Positions 1-6,389 of a stretch of 9,433 bases of DNA are shown one piece after another. The number at the start of each line of letters is the position of its first letter. Positions within the stretch are counted from its first letter, which is position 1. Source of the DNA: Pirellulaceae bacterium. Its GTDB lineage: Bacteria > Planctomycetota > Planctomycetia > Pirellulales > Pirellulaceae. The notes under the pieces are model-generated. The model had not been told where the DNA came from, did not search any database, and saw nothing but the letters and a program-made list of their open reading frames with translations. Location: contig JADLDX010000717.1 of NCBI GenBank assembly GCA_020846515.1, positions 1 through 9,433 of the forward strand, given 5' to 3'. A program made the translations under genes and the position numbers.

Positions 1-717
1 ATGAAACGGATGGGCCGGCAGATAGTTCGGTGGCAGCTTCGGTTGCTTGGGGTGGGCCGACGGTATTGAGCTCTTATCCGTGTGATTGGCTGCACCATAT
101 TTTGCAAGCAGTTCCGGAGTGCCGTCTCGTTCATCGTGAGGATGCGAGAAGCCAAAGTAGATTAGAAACGGCTGGGGGTCCTTGGCCAACTCGCGCTGGG
201 CAAGGTAATCCATCACTCGGTCGCCATGCCAAGCGCTGCCAGTTTCTGGCGTGCCGCCGCGTTTAGTGGCATCGTGTCGCACGGTGAAAAGTTTGTTGGC
301 CGCCTCATAACTATTCCCCTGTTTACAAGTTCTCATGGTCGCATAACCGGCGCGGTTGAAGACGGCGGGTATCGTCTGCTGTTCCAGGTTCGACGGGCAG
401 AGCCCCTTTTGCATAGCCTGAGGTGCATTCGGTAAATGCCAGACAGTGCGACCGCTCATGATCATATGTCGCGACGGCGTGCAGACCGCGCCGCTAAAGG
501 ACCCCATGTGATAAGCGCCATCCAGCACCATCCCCTCCCGCGCAAGTCGATCAATATTGGGCGTCTGCAACGGCGATTGAGGGTTGTAACACTGCAGGTC
601 AAACGGGGACTGATCATCGACCAGGATGAAAAGAATGTTCGGTCGCTTGGCGTCCGCCGCATTGGACTGACTGCAACCGAGCATCACGATTGCCAGTAGA
701 GTAAGCATAAACTTCAT
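1..717 (-). CDS. Secreted sulfatase (type I, formylglycine-dependent), 3' part missing at window edge
   Basis: Reading leftward from the ATG at 717-715 gives 239 codons with no stop up to the window edge, so only the N-terminal half or less is present. The protein would hydrolyse sulfate esters outside the cytoplasm. Seen: a hydrophobic signal segment (about residues 3-15) ending in LGCSQS, a weak lipobox (Met at -3), followed by PNILFILVDD, where D34 and D35 are the metal ligands typical of the family. CTPSR at 79-83 is the C-x-P-S-R site whose Cys79 is oxidised to formylglycine. FSHPHDERD (H192, H194) fits the later active-site histidines. The usual GKWHLG lysine motif is replaced by RTCKQGNSY around K132, which points to a subfamily other than that of the neighbouring sulfatase. 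The start is supported by AGGA seven bases upstream (complement at 725-728) and no nearby in-frame alternative. It lies 187 bases downstream of the other sulfatase and may be cotranscribed with it. The substrate is unknown. Confidence 0.93.
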   Translation of the reverse strand, partial: MKFMLTLLAIVMLGCSQSNAADAKRPNILFILVDDQSPFDLQCYNPQSPLQTPNIDRLAREGMVLDGAYHMGSFSGAVCTPSRHMIMSGRTVWHLPNAPQAMQKGLCPSNLEQQTIPAVFNRAGYATMRTCKQGNSYEAANKLFTVRHDATKRGGTPETGSAWHGDRVMDYLAQRELAKDPQPFLIYFGFSHPHDERDGTPELLAKYGAANHTDKSSIPSAHPKQPKLPPNYLPAHPFH

Positions 718-904
718 TGCAGCATCCTGATGAGGTTGGGTTGGGTGGCTCGACTTCGTTCCACCATGTAGTCTCTTATCGTCGAATATGATCTGGTAAC
801 GCCTGGGGCTTCGCGTTGCTCGCAGGATGTTGCTCGCAGTGTGTTGGCGAAGTAGGTTGGCCACAGTGCGCACATGACCATCGAATAAGCCGGTGTGTCT
901 CACC

Positions 905-2392
905 TTACGGTTTGTCGACGCCAGGAGCGCGAAGTCCGGTGCCTGGTGTATTGGTGAGGGAATCTCCGAGATCGCGGCGGATGGGTTCGGCCAGCGATGT
1001 GAGTCGCTTCACGACGTCAGGGTGCTGAGCAGCGACATTATGCCGTTCGCCAGGATCAGTGTTCAAATCAAAGAGAGACAACTGAAGCTGCTCGATGCGA
1101 TAACCATGGCGTGTGGCGATACCTTCCACGCCTGACAGTTTAATTGAAGCGGGGACAAGTTGGCCGAAGTTAGATGGCTTACCGCCGCGTCCCGGTTCGC
1201 CGGCAGGCGTGATGTAAGGATGCGGAAAGTGGAGCTTCCACGAACCGCTGCGCACCGCCTGCAAGGCCGTACCGGAGAAAAAGAAGAGGGCTTCATGCGG
1301 CGACCGCGCGTTGGGTTCATCCAGGATCAGGCCTTTTGCCGAACGGCCGTCGATCGGCAACGTTCCAGCCCGCCCACCAACAATTTCCGTCAAGGTCGGC
1401 AGCCAATCGATCCCCATAAATGGCTCATCACAAACTCGTCCAGCCGGAACGCGACCTGCCCAGCGAACCAGACATGGTACGCGCACGCCACCTTCGAACG
1501 TTGTCAGCTTTCCTTCACGCAGCGGTTGGGCGGAACCAGCATGCTCGCCGTACGAAAGAAAGGGACCGTTGTCCGAAATGAAGATCACCAGCGTATTCTC
1601 CTCCAGCTTCAGCCGTCGCAGCGTGGCCATAACTTCACCGATCGACCAGTCGAGCTCTTCGAGCACGTCGCCGTACAGGCCAGCCCGGCTACTTCCCTTG
1701 AACTTATCCGACGCAAAGATCGGCACATGCGGCATGACGTGCGGCATGTAGAGGAAAAATGGTCTCGAGGCATTGCGCTCAATAAAATCGATAGCTCGCT
1801 GTGTAAAGCGTTGCGTGAAGAGCGATTGATCGGGGTCGCGTTCAATAACCTTTTCGCCATCGAAAAGCGGCAGTGGAGGCATCTCATCGGCTAACGTCGG
1901 ATGGTACTTCGTATTGTCGTTGGAATACGGAATCCCAAGCCAATTATCGAAACCATGTCGCAGCGGATGAAACTTCATGCGCGTGCCGAGATGCCATTTG
2001 CCCATCCCGCCCGTGGCGTAGCCTTGTTGCTGAAACATCTCCGACAGTAACCATTCGTCATCGGCGATGCCATCAAGGCTGGTGTGATTGTAGGCCCCCT
2101 GCATGCCCAGCCGGTTCGGATAACATCCGGTAAACAGCGCGGCGCGCGAGGCCGTACAGACAGCCTGTGCGACGTAAAAATTCGTGAAACGCGTCCCCTC
2201 AGTGGCCAACTTATCCAGATGCGGCGTCTGGAAACCCTTGGCACCCTGAGTTCCCATGTCGGCATACCCCATGTCGTCGGCCACGATGAACACGACGTTG
2301 GGTGGCGAGGCTTGTGCGAAAGCTTGCTGGCATGTGAACAATAACCCGCTCTCTATCGCGGTCAACAAAACGAACAGAACCACTATCTTCAT
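905..2392 (-). CDS. Secreted arylsulfatase-like sulfatase, complete (495 aa)
   Basis: This is a full-length type I sulfatase that acts outside the cytoplasm on sulfate esters. Domains: signal peptide 1-27 (hydrophobic core, AFA-QA cleavage site), then the alkaline-phosphatase-fold sulfatase domain from PNVVFIVADDMGYAD (metal ligands D39, D40) through SDNG (D274, N275), and a C-terminal part with SWKLHF and LFDLNTDPGER. The formylglycine site is CTASR at 79-83, the C-x-A-S-R variant of C-x-P-S-R. GKWHLG (K132, H134), PHVMPHVP (H218, H222) and K295 complete the expected active-site set, so the enzyme looks intact. The reading frame stays open upstream to 2557, but I chose the ATG at 2392: it places the signal peptide at the N-terminus, whereas the longer form would bury it and translate through inverted repeats. 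No strong Shine-Dalgarno precedes it. The substrate is not identifiable; sulfated polysaccharide is a habitat-based guess. Confidence 0.95.
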   Translation of the reverse strand: MKIVVLFVLLTAIESGLLFTCQQAFAQASPPNVVFIVADDMGYADMGTQGAKGFQTPHLDKLATEGTRFTNFYVAQAVCTASRAALFTGCYPNRLGMQGAYNHTSLDGIADDEWLLSEMFQQQGYATGGMGKWHLGTRMKFHPLRHGFDNWLGIPYSNDNTKYHPTLADEMPPLPLFDGEKVIERDPDQSLFTQRFTQRAIDFIERNASRPFFLYMPHVMPHVPIFASDKFKGSSRAGLYGDVLEELDWSIGEVMATLRRLKLEENTLVIFISDNGPFLSYGEHAGSAQPLREGKLTTFEGGVRVPCLVRWAGRVPAGRVCDEPFMGIDWLPTLTEIVGGRAGTLPIDGRSAKGLILDEPNARSPHEALFFFSGTALQAVRSGSWKLHFPHPYITPAGEPGRGGKPSNFGQLVPASIKLSGVEGIATRHGYRIEQLQLSLFDLNTDPGERHNVAAQHPDVVKRLTSLAEPIRRDLGDSLTNTPGTGLRAPGVDKP

Positions 2393-2402
2393 TGGTTTGA
2401 AT

Positions 2403-2423
2403 CCACGTGGGGCCTGACAGGCC
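2403..2423 (-). promoter_or_regulatory. Palindrome and small hairpin in the leader of the 905-2392 sulfatase gene
   Basis: CCACGTGG (2403-2410) is a perfect 8-base palindrome whose near edge is 10 bases upstream of the ATG, where a ribosome binding site would be expected. It is followed directly by an inverted repeat with arms GGCCT/AGGCC and a three-base loop (2411-2423). Either could be an operator or a structured mRNA leader. No regulator is identifiable, and 8-base palindromes arise by chance, so the functional reading is tentative. Confidence 0.25.
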
Positions 2424-2499
2424 ACAAGTTTAATTTGCTCGACAAGATCGCTTCGGCGCAGGTTCCCGAGTCTAACAGACGGGTAGCTTGGATTCCACT

Positions 2500-2537
2500 G
2501 TGGCAAGTTAGTTGCCACTGCCGCCAAGTGGTGGCAA
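2500..2537. repeat. Three alternating arms able to form two competing hairpins
   Basis: GTGGCAA (2500-2506), TTGCCAC (2512-2518) and GTGGCAA (2531-2537) alternate in orientation. The middle arm can pair with the left arm (7 bp, loop GTTAG) or with the right arm (7 bp plus possible G-T extension, 12-base spacer), but not with both. No T-tract follows either hairpin on either strand, so neither is a classical terminator. They sit just beside the 28-base repeat array and may belong to the same repeat cluster. Confidence 0.6.
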
Positions 2538-2553
2538 ATCCGACGCCACACAT

Positions 2554-2634
2554 CCACCGTCTGGCGACGGTGGCTACGCTTCTACCGTCTGGTGACGGGT
2601 GGCTACCTTCCACCGTCTGGCGACGGGTGGCTAC
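2554..2634 (-). repeat. Three tandem 28-base REP-like palindromic units with GTAG heads
   Basis: Units begin at 2554, 2582 and 2610, an exact 28-base period. Unit 1 is a perfect hairpin with arms CCACCGTC (2554-2561) and GACGGTGG (2566-2573) and loop TGGC. Units 2 and 3 have the same arms with one extra G (GACGGGTGG), giving a one-base bulge; unit 2 also starts CTACCGTC. Directly after each palindrome is CTAC (2574-2577, 2603-2606, 2631-2634), so on the minus strand each unit reads GTAG followed by an imperfect palindrome. That is the known layout of REP elements recognised by REP-associated tyrosine transposases (RAYT, Y1 family). Units are separated by 4-5 pyrimidine-rich bases. No transposase gene is in the window. 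That such repeats are dispersed in Pirellulaceae genomes is recollection, not shown here. Confidence 0.8.
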
Positions 2635-2855
2635 ATCTTTTGGGTGTTGTTTGGTTGGTCACCGTCAATCAATTTCGGATTGTGAGTTTTGCGCTAAGAA
2701 CTACGCCGGCTAAGTCGCGCGTCTACCACGATTTTCCGCGAATGCTAAAATTCGCCCGCTCGGTTTGCCAGGCAATTGGACAGCCCCATTTCGAAATCGA
2801 ATCAGCGAGCACTGATTGGATCAAACTGCATGTTTACGATCGAACGTGTACCTCA

Positions 2856-3521
2856 ATGACACTGAAGCCCCGCGACCTCGCTGCGACTGCTTTTTATCCA
2901 GATCTCAAAAAGTACCTGATGGACGCGGCAACGCGCTTCGACAGTATTCCAAGCGATCGCAGAGCCGACCTCGCCAAAGTTGCCGCTTACATAGGTGAAC
3001 GTTTATCGAAGTCGGTGCCGGTCAAGCTGACATTCATCTGCACGCACAATTCGCGACGCAGTCAACTTTCACAAATTTGGGCCCACGTAGCCGCCGAGTT
3101 CTACGGACTGGGCGGATTGGAAACATTTTCCGGTGGAACTGAAGCTACCGCGTTTAATCCTCGCGCCGTCGCAGCCATGCAGCGTTGTGGTCTTAAGATC
3201 GTTGCGGATGACCCCACCGCCACAAACCCGCAATATCGTGTGTACACATCCGACGCATTTGCACCACAAGTTTGCTTTTCCAAGACGTATGACGCGCCAC
3301 CCAATCCAATCCAAGGTTACTGCGCGGTGATGACTTGCTCTCAGGCTGACGATGCCTGCCCAGTGGTCATGGGCTGTGATCTCCGCATGCCGATTCGATA
3401 CGAAGACCCTAAAATTGCTGACGACACCGAGTTGGAGAGGCAGCGCTACGACGAACGATCCGCTCAAATTTGCGTCGAAATGCTGTACATGATTTCGCTG
3501 GTACCGCAGCGCCAGGTTTGA
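2856..3521 (+). CDS. ArsC-like low-molecular-weight phosphatase / putative thioredoxin-type arsenate reductase (221 aa)
   Basis: A cytoplasmic protein of the low-molecular-weight tyrosine phosphatase fold. After a helical N-terminal part (residues 1-55), VKLTFICTHNSRRSQ carries the P-loop C62-x5-R68-S69. Near the C-terminus, MTCSQADDACP has Cys161 and Cys168 seven residues apart and is followed by YEDP (184-185). This matches the redox cysteine pair and the following DP of thioredoxin-coupled ArsC (Cys82/Cys89 in Staphylococcus ArsC), so arsenate reduction is plausible. The family is often labelled only protein-tyrosine-phosphatase, and no ars genes are adjacent, so activity is uncertain. Start: the frame is open from 2592, but the upstream part runs through the repeat array. 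ATG 2742 would add 38 residues. I prefer ATG 2856, which gives the N-terminus I recall for the family (FYPDLKKYL...FDSIPSDRR). No Shine-Dalgarno favours either one. The gene is divergent from the sulfatases and convergent with the mrp operon. Confidence 0.85.
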   Translation: MTLKPRDLAATAFYPDLKKYLMDAATRFDSIPSDRRADLAKVAAYIGERLSKSVPVKLTFICTHNSRRSQLSQIWAHVAAEFYGLGGLETFSGGTEATAFNPRAVAAMQRCGLKIVADDPTATNPQYRVYTSDAFAPQVCFSKTYDAPPNPIQGYCAVMTCSQADDACPVVMGCDLRMPIRYEDPKIADDTELERQRYDERSAQICVEMLYMISLVPQRQV

Positions 3522-3574
3522 GCTGTGCGGCAGACCATTGAGTTAACGTCCCTCCGCGTTTGGACGAGGCTCAC

Positions 3575-3940
3575 TCAGGATGGCTTCTTGTCAAAAGTAC
3601 TCCAATTGTGCTCACCCTTAGGTAATGGCAGCGCTTTGGGGCAATCTTTGTGCGTGTGCAGATAAGCCTTGGCTATGAAGTGAGCCGTTACCGGCGCTGT
3701 CAGGAACAGGAAGCAGGTTATCAACACCTCTTGAATGGATAACCGACCTTCACTGGCGGTGAAATATAAAACAGACGCAATTAAGCAGCCACCAACACCC
3801 AACGTCGTCGCCTTGGATGGACCGTGCAAGCGGCTCATCAGATCCGGCAATCTAATCAGCCCATAGGAACCCACCAGCACGAACGCAGAACCGATCACGA
3901 TATGCACAGCGATTACAATCTCCATGATTTGGCTCATCAT
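3575..3940 (-). CDS. mrpG: Na+/H+ antiporter subunit G
   Basis: Small membrane subunit of the Mrp (Mnh/Pha) Na+/H+ antiporter, the last gene of the operon. Length 121 residues, normal for the family. Three hydrophobic segments are seen (about 7-29, 47-62, 71-93). The family signature lies between the first two: LIRLPDLMSRLHGPSKATTLG (28-48), with TAPVTAHFIAKA at 81-92. A charged, proline-rich tail (98-121) follows. Its ATG overlaps the mrpF stop by four bases (ATGA). The second codon is also ATG, so initiation could be three bases later. The only nearby Shine-Dalgarno-like GAGG is 12 bases upstream, so coupling to mrpF translation is likely. It converges on the ArsC-like gene with a 53-base gap. 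Confidence 0.95.
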   Translation of the reverse strand: MMSQIMEIVIAVHIVIGSAFVLVGSYGLIRLPDLMSRLHGPSKATTLGVGGCLIASVLYFTASEGRLSIQEVLITCFLFLTAPVTAHFIAKAYLHTHKDCPKALPLPKGEHNWSTFDKKPS

Positions 3941-4206
3941 TCAATCACATCGCCTCGCAGTAGGAATCGACAACAGGCTACGGTTGCCACAAAACTGAAC
4001 ATGGCCAGTAACAGGGCAGATTCAAAATAAACTGGCGTTTCCGCAAAAATACCGTAGAGGATAATAAGCGCAATCGCGTTGACCACTAACGTGTCCAGCG
4101 CCAAGATACGATCCAGCACGCTTGGCCCAAGTAGTAGCCTCCCAAGATTCAGCAGCATCGCGATAGACACCGCCACAAATCCAAATTGCAATGCTAAATT
4201 AATCAT
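3937..4206 (-). CDS. mrpF: Na+/H+ antiporter subunit F
   Basis: Small hydrophobic subunit of the Mrp antiporter complex, 89 residues, the usual size. Three membrane segments are seen (about 3-24, 36-54, 60-83). The conserved stretch GPSVLDRILALDTLVVN (27-43) carries the acidic residues D32 and D38 typical of MrpF. Overlaps mrpE upstream and mrpG downstream by four bases each, so it is translationally coupled on both sides. No oddities. Confidence 0.95.
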   Translation of the reverse strand: MINLALQFGFVAVSIAMLLNLGRLLLGPSVLDRILALDTLVVNAIALIILYGIFAETPVYFESALLLAMFSFVATVACCRFLLRGDVIE

Positions 4207-4781
4207 GACAGGATCGCCTTGATGCGACGTTCGTAGCGATCTTTGATGCGACGAACCGTCTCTTCCTCCGACTCAATATCCAAGCAGTGAACAAGCAGAC
4301 ACTTGCCGTCATGAGTAAGGTCGCTGGACACCGTGCCTGGTGTTAGCGTTATGGTTGCGGCCAAGGCCGTGATACCCTCGGCGCTACAAACATCCAGCGG
4401 GACGACGACCCAGTGACTGCGTAACTTTTCGGGACTGCGAAACAAAATCAGATAAGCCACTTGCACATTGGCGATGAACACATCGAAAACCAAGATGACT
4501 ATAAAGCTCAGAATCTTCCAAGGCTTACGAATGCGTGGTCGATCAGGCCAAAAATGCGCTGTGTAAATGGGAATCAGCATTCCGAATAACGTCCCAACCA
4601 ACAAGCCTCCCACAGAAAAACTGTTTACCAGTGCCATCCATAAACAGATCAACACCAAGCTGAGCAACGGATGAGGCAATAGCCGCACGAACCAGCCTCT
4701 GCGAGCATACTTGGCATCATGCTTAACATCATGTTTGTCGCTGAACGTGTCGGACTGACAGTCTTCCTGTTGTTCGGCCAC
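4203..4781 (-). CDS. mrpE: Na+/H+ antiporter subunit E with hydrophilic N-terminal extension
   Basis: Accessory membrane subunit of the Mrp complex. The family core begins near residue 30: hydrophobic segments at about 37-53, 56-72 and 90-113, then the hallmark ITLTPGTVSSD (144-154) in the C-terminal soluble part, which ends in a charged helix (170-190). At 192 residues it is about 30 longer than common MrpE proteins. The extra part is a charged N-terminus containing the repeated motif KHDVKHDAK (16-24). The GTG start at 4781 directly abuts the mrpD stop (TAGGTG). An AGGAG seven to eight bases upstream (complement 4790-4794) supports it, and no later ATG precedes the first membrane segment. 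The extension is therefore probably real; its role is unknown. Confidence 0.94.
   Translation of the reverse strand: MAEQQEDCQSDTFSDKHDVKHDAKYARRGWFVRLLPHPLLSLVLICLWMALVNSFSVGGLLVGTLFGMLIPIYTAHFWPDRPRIRKPWKILSFIVILVFDVFIANVQVAYLILFRSPEKLRSHWVVVPLDVCSAEGITALAATITLTPGTVSSDLTHDGKCLLVHCLDIESEEETVRRIKDRYERRIKAILS
4704..4736 (-). repeat. 12-base micro-repeat in the mrpE N-terminal extension
   Basis: Two good copies of a 12-base unit (AAACATGATGTT, then AAGCATGATGCC) and a degenerate third (AAGTATGCT) encode K-H-D-V, K-H-D-A and K-Y-A. The repeat stays in frame and falls only in the part of MrpE that is outside the conserved family core. Confidence 0.6.
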
Positions 4782-6389
4782 CTAGTGATCTCCTGCAGTG
4801 ACGATAGGAACCGGTCTCTCGCCCTCACCCAGCACCGCAGTCAGGTACTGCTCAGGCGAATAGAGTTGCTGCGAAGTTGCATCGAGGTAGCGTAAGACCA
4901 ATCCGGAAAAGATAGTCAGCAGAACCAACGTGCCCAACAGACAACTGATCGCCACCATAGGCAACACGATACCGGCCGAAATAGATTTTCCTGAGTGGTC
5001 TACTTTGCTGGACTTTATCCCACTATCGGCAACGCCTGCCAACTCAATCTGTAACTCCTCCGTAAACTCGCCGCTCTTCCAGAACACCAGACTACCACTG
5101 TAGGCGAAACCAACTAAACCCATGACCGACGTAGCGAGAATCGTTCCCCACAACCAACCCCAGTTCGAGTTGCTAGTCAGAGCCTCTAGCACTAACAGCT
5201 TGCCAACGAATCCGGAGAGTGGAGGCAGTCCGAGAATAGCTATCGCAGCCAGAAAATACATGCTGGCGATCAACCCTACATGCTTGAACTTCGGCGCTGG
5301 CACTAATGCATCGCCAAAACCGGTCCGGCGAATAACGACTGCATCGACCAACAAAAACAAAGTCGCCAATGCCAAGGTCGAATGCAGCAGGTAATACAGG
5401 CCAGCCGTTTGGGCTTGTGGCGTAAATGTACCAATCGCAAGAAACAAAGTTCCGATGGATGCCAAGGCTGCGAAACTAGCTTGCTGGGCCAGGCTGCGCG
5501 ACGCGACTACACCGATCATGCCCAATATCAACGTGGCTGCTGCCGCTGGTATCAACCAAGGGCCGATGAAGAAAGCTGCCTCACCAGCCGACTCACCAAA
5601 GGCCAACAAGCAGACGCGGATAATCGCGTACGCTCCCACTTTCGACAAAATGGCGAATAGGGCAGCCACCGGTCCGGAGGTATTTGCGTAGGTTCCCGGC
5701 AACCAGAATTGCAGTGGCACCAGTGCAGACTTGATACCAAAGACGACAAACATCAGGGCAGTGCCCGTGTAGAAGACCGTCTGGTGCTCCGGCCCGACAA
5801 GCGGGGCCTGCCGCGCAAACTCGGCCATGTTGAGCGTTCCAGTGGACGAATAAATCATTCCCAGGGCCAACAGGAACAATGACGAACCAACCAGGTTCAC
5901 TACGACATACTGGATACCTGCCCGTACCCTGGCCGAACCGCCAGCATGAACCATCAAACCATAAGAAGCGATGAGCAAAATTTCAAAGAACACGAACAAG
6001 TTGAAAAGGTCGCCCGTCAGAAACGCCCCATTTATCCCCATGATCTGGAACTGAAACAGCGAATGGAAATGCGCGCCCCGCTGATCACAGCCATTGATGG
6101 CATATAACAACACGCATAAACCAAGTATCGCATTTAAAAGCAACATCAGCGCCGACAAGCGATCCAAGACCAAGACGATGCCAAAGGGCGAAGGCCAGCC
6201 TCCAAGTTCGTAAGTACGAATCTCGCCATCGCAGGCCACGCCCACTTGGTACATGCCCAGCAAGACCAGCCACACCATCGAGCCGACAGAAAACACGCGT
6301 GCCAGCACCAAGTCATTGCGCATCGCCAAAGCCAACAGCGGCGCCACAATGGCTGGAATCAGGATCGGCAGGATCAGCCAGTGACTCAT
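4782..6389 (-). CDS. mrpD: Na+/H+ antiporter subunit D
   Basis: Large antiporter-like membrane subunit of the Mrp complex, homologous to NuoL/M/N of respiratory complex I, with a proton-conducting Proton_antipo_M domain (about residues 120-430). Length 535, slightly longer than common MrpD. Key residues are present: E136 in LFVFFEILLIASYG, K220 in GIKSALVPLQFWLP, and K250 in LSKVGAYA, which correspond to the conserved Glu and Lys residues needed for ion exchange in this family. GLPPLSGFVGK (387-397) is also typical. A hydrophilic loop of about 35 residues (438-472) precedes the last membrane segment. The ATG overlaps the mrpC stop by four bases (ATGA) and has GAGGG five bases upstream; the TAG stop abuts the mrpE GTG with no gap. 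Confidence 0.97.
   Translation of the reverse strand: MSHWLILPILIPAIVAPLLALAMRNDLVLARVFSVGSMVWLVLLGMYQVGVACDGEIRTYELGGWPSPFGIVLVLDRLSALMLLLNAILGLCVLLYAINGCDQRGAHFHSLFQFQIMGINGAFLTGDLFNLFVFFEILLIASYGLMVHAGGSARVRAGIQYVVVNLVGSSLFLLALGMIYSSTGTLNMAEFARQAPLVGPEHQTVFYTGTALMFVVFGIKSALVPLQFWLPGTYANTSGPVAALFAILSKVGAYAIIRVCLLAFGESAGEAAFFIGPWLIPAAAATLILGMIGVVASRSLAQQASFAALASIGTLFLAIGTFTPQAQTAGLYYLLHSTLALATLFLLVDAVVIRRTGFGDALVPAPKFKHVGLIASMYFLAAIAILGLPPLSGFVGKLLVLEALTSNSNWGWLWGTILATSVMGLVGFAYSGSLVFWKSGEFTEELQIELAGVADSGIKSSKVDHSGKSISAGIVLPMVAISCLLGTLVLLTIFSGLVLRYLDATSQQLYSPEQYLTAVLGEGERPVPIVTAGDH
4790..4794 (-). promoter_or_regulatory. Ribosome binding site deciding the mrpE GTG start
   Basis: On the minus strand AGGAG lies eight bases before the GTG at 4781, inside the last codons of mrpD. 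It supports the GTG that yields the extended N-terminus, since no in-frame ATG exists before residue 49. Confidence 0.7.

Larger units (their letters stand above)
2393..2855. other. Divergent intergenic region rich in hairpins and short repeats
   Basis: No convincing gene lies between the sulfatase start at 2392 and the ArsC-like start at 2856. The left two thirds hold consecutive inverted repeats: 2411-2423, 2465-2483 (CCC-GA-GTCT, loop AAC, AGAC-GGG), 2500-2537 and the three tandem units at 2554-2634. The right part (2640-2855) shows no repeat. A TGCTAAAAT at 2743-2751 resembles an extended -10 element pointing toward the ArsC-like gene, but there is no good -35 match, so it is only a candidate. 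Both flanking frames remain open into this region (to 2557 on the minus strand, from 2592 on the plus strand); I attribute this to the repeats lacking stops rather than to coding. Confidence 0.75.

Noticed and set aside
815..839. 11-base direct repeat GTTGCTCGCAG with 14-base period between the sulfatase genes
   Set aside because: Only two copies, no palindromic structure and no link to the start or end of either gene; likely chance or local slippage.
1160..1894. Long open frame on the plus strand (244 codons) across the sulfatase gene
   Set aside because: It lies entirely antisense to a sulfatase with all catalytic motifs; its translation is Arg/Ser-rich, shows no domain, and looks like a shadow of the coding frame.
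2393..2557. Extension of the sulfatase start to 2557 (55 more residues)
   Set aside because: It would put the signal peptide inside the protein and translate through inverted repeats; no family member I know carries such an extension.
2554..2637. CRISPR array
   Set aside because: The 28-base units are contiguous, with no spacers of unique sequence, and each is a near-complete palindrome; no cas gene is present.
2592..2855. Extension of the ArsC-like gene to the GTG at 2592
   Set aside because: The frame begins inside the repeat array and lacks any family similarity before about residue 89 of that reading.
3522..3574. Bidirectional terminator between the ArsC-like gene and mrpG
   Set aside because: Only a 5-bp CGTCC/GGACG pairing (3547-3551 with 3562-3566) and no T-tract on either strand; too weak to annotate.
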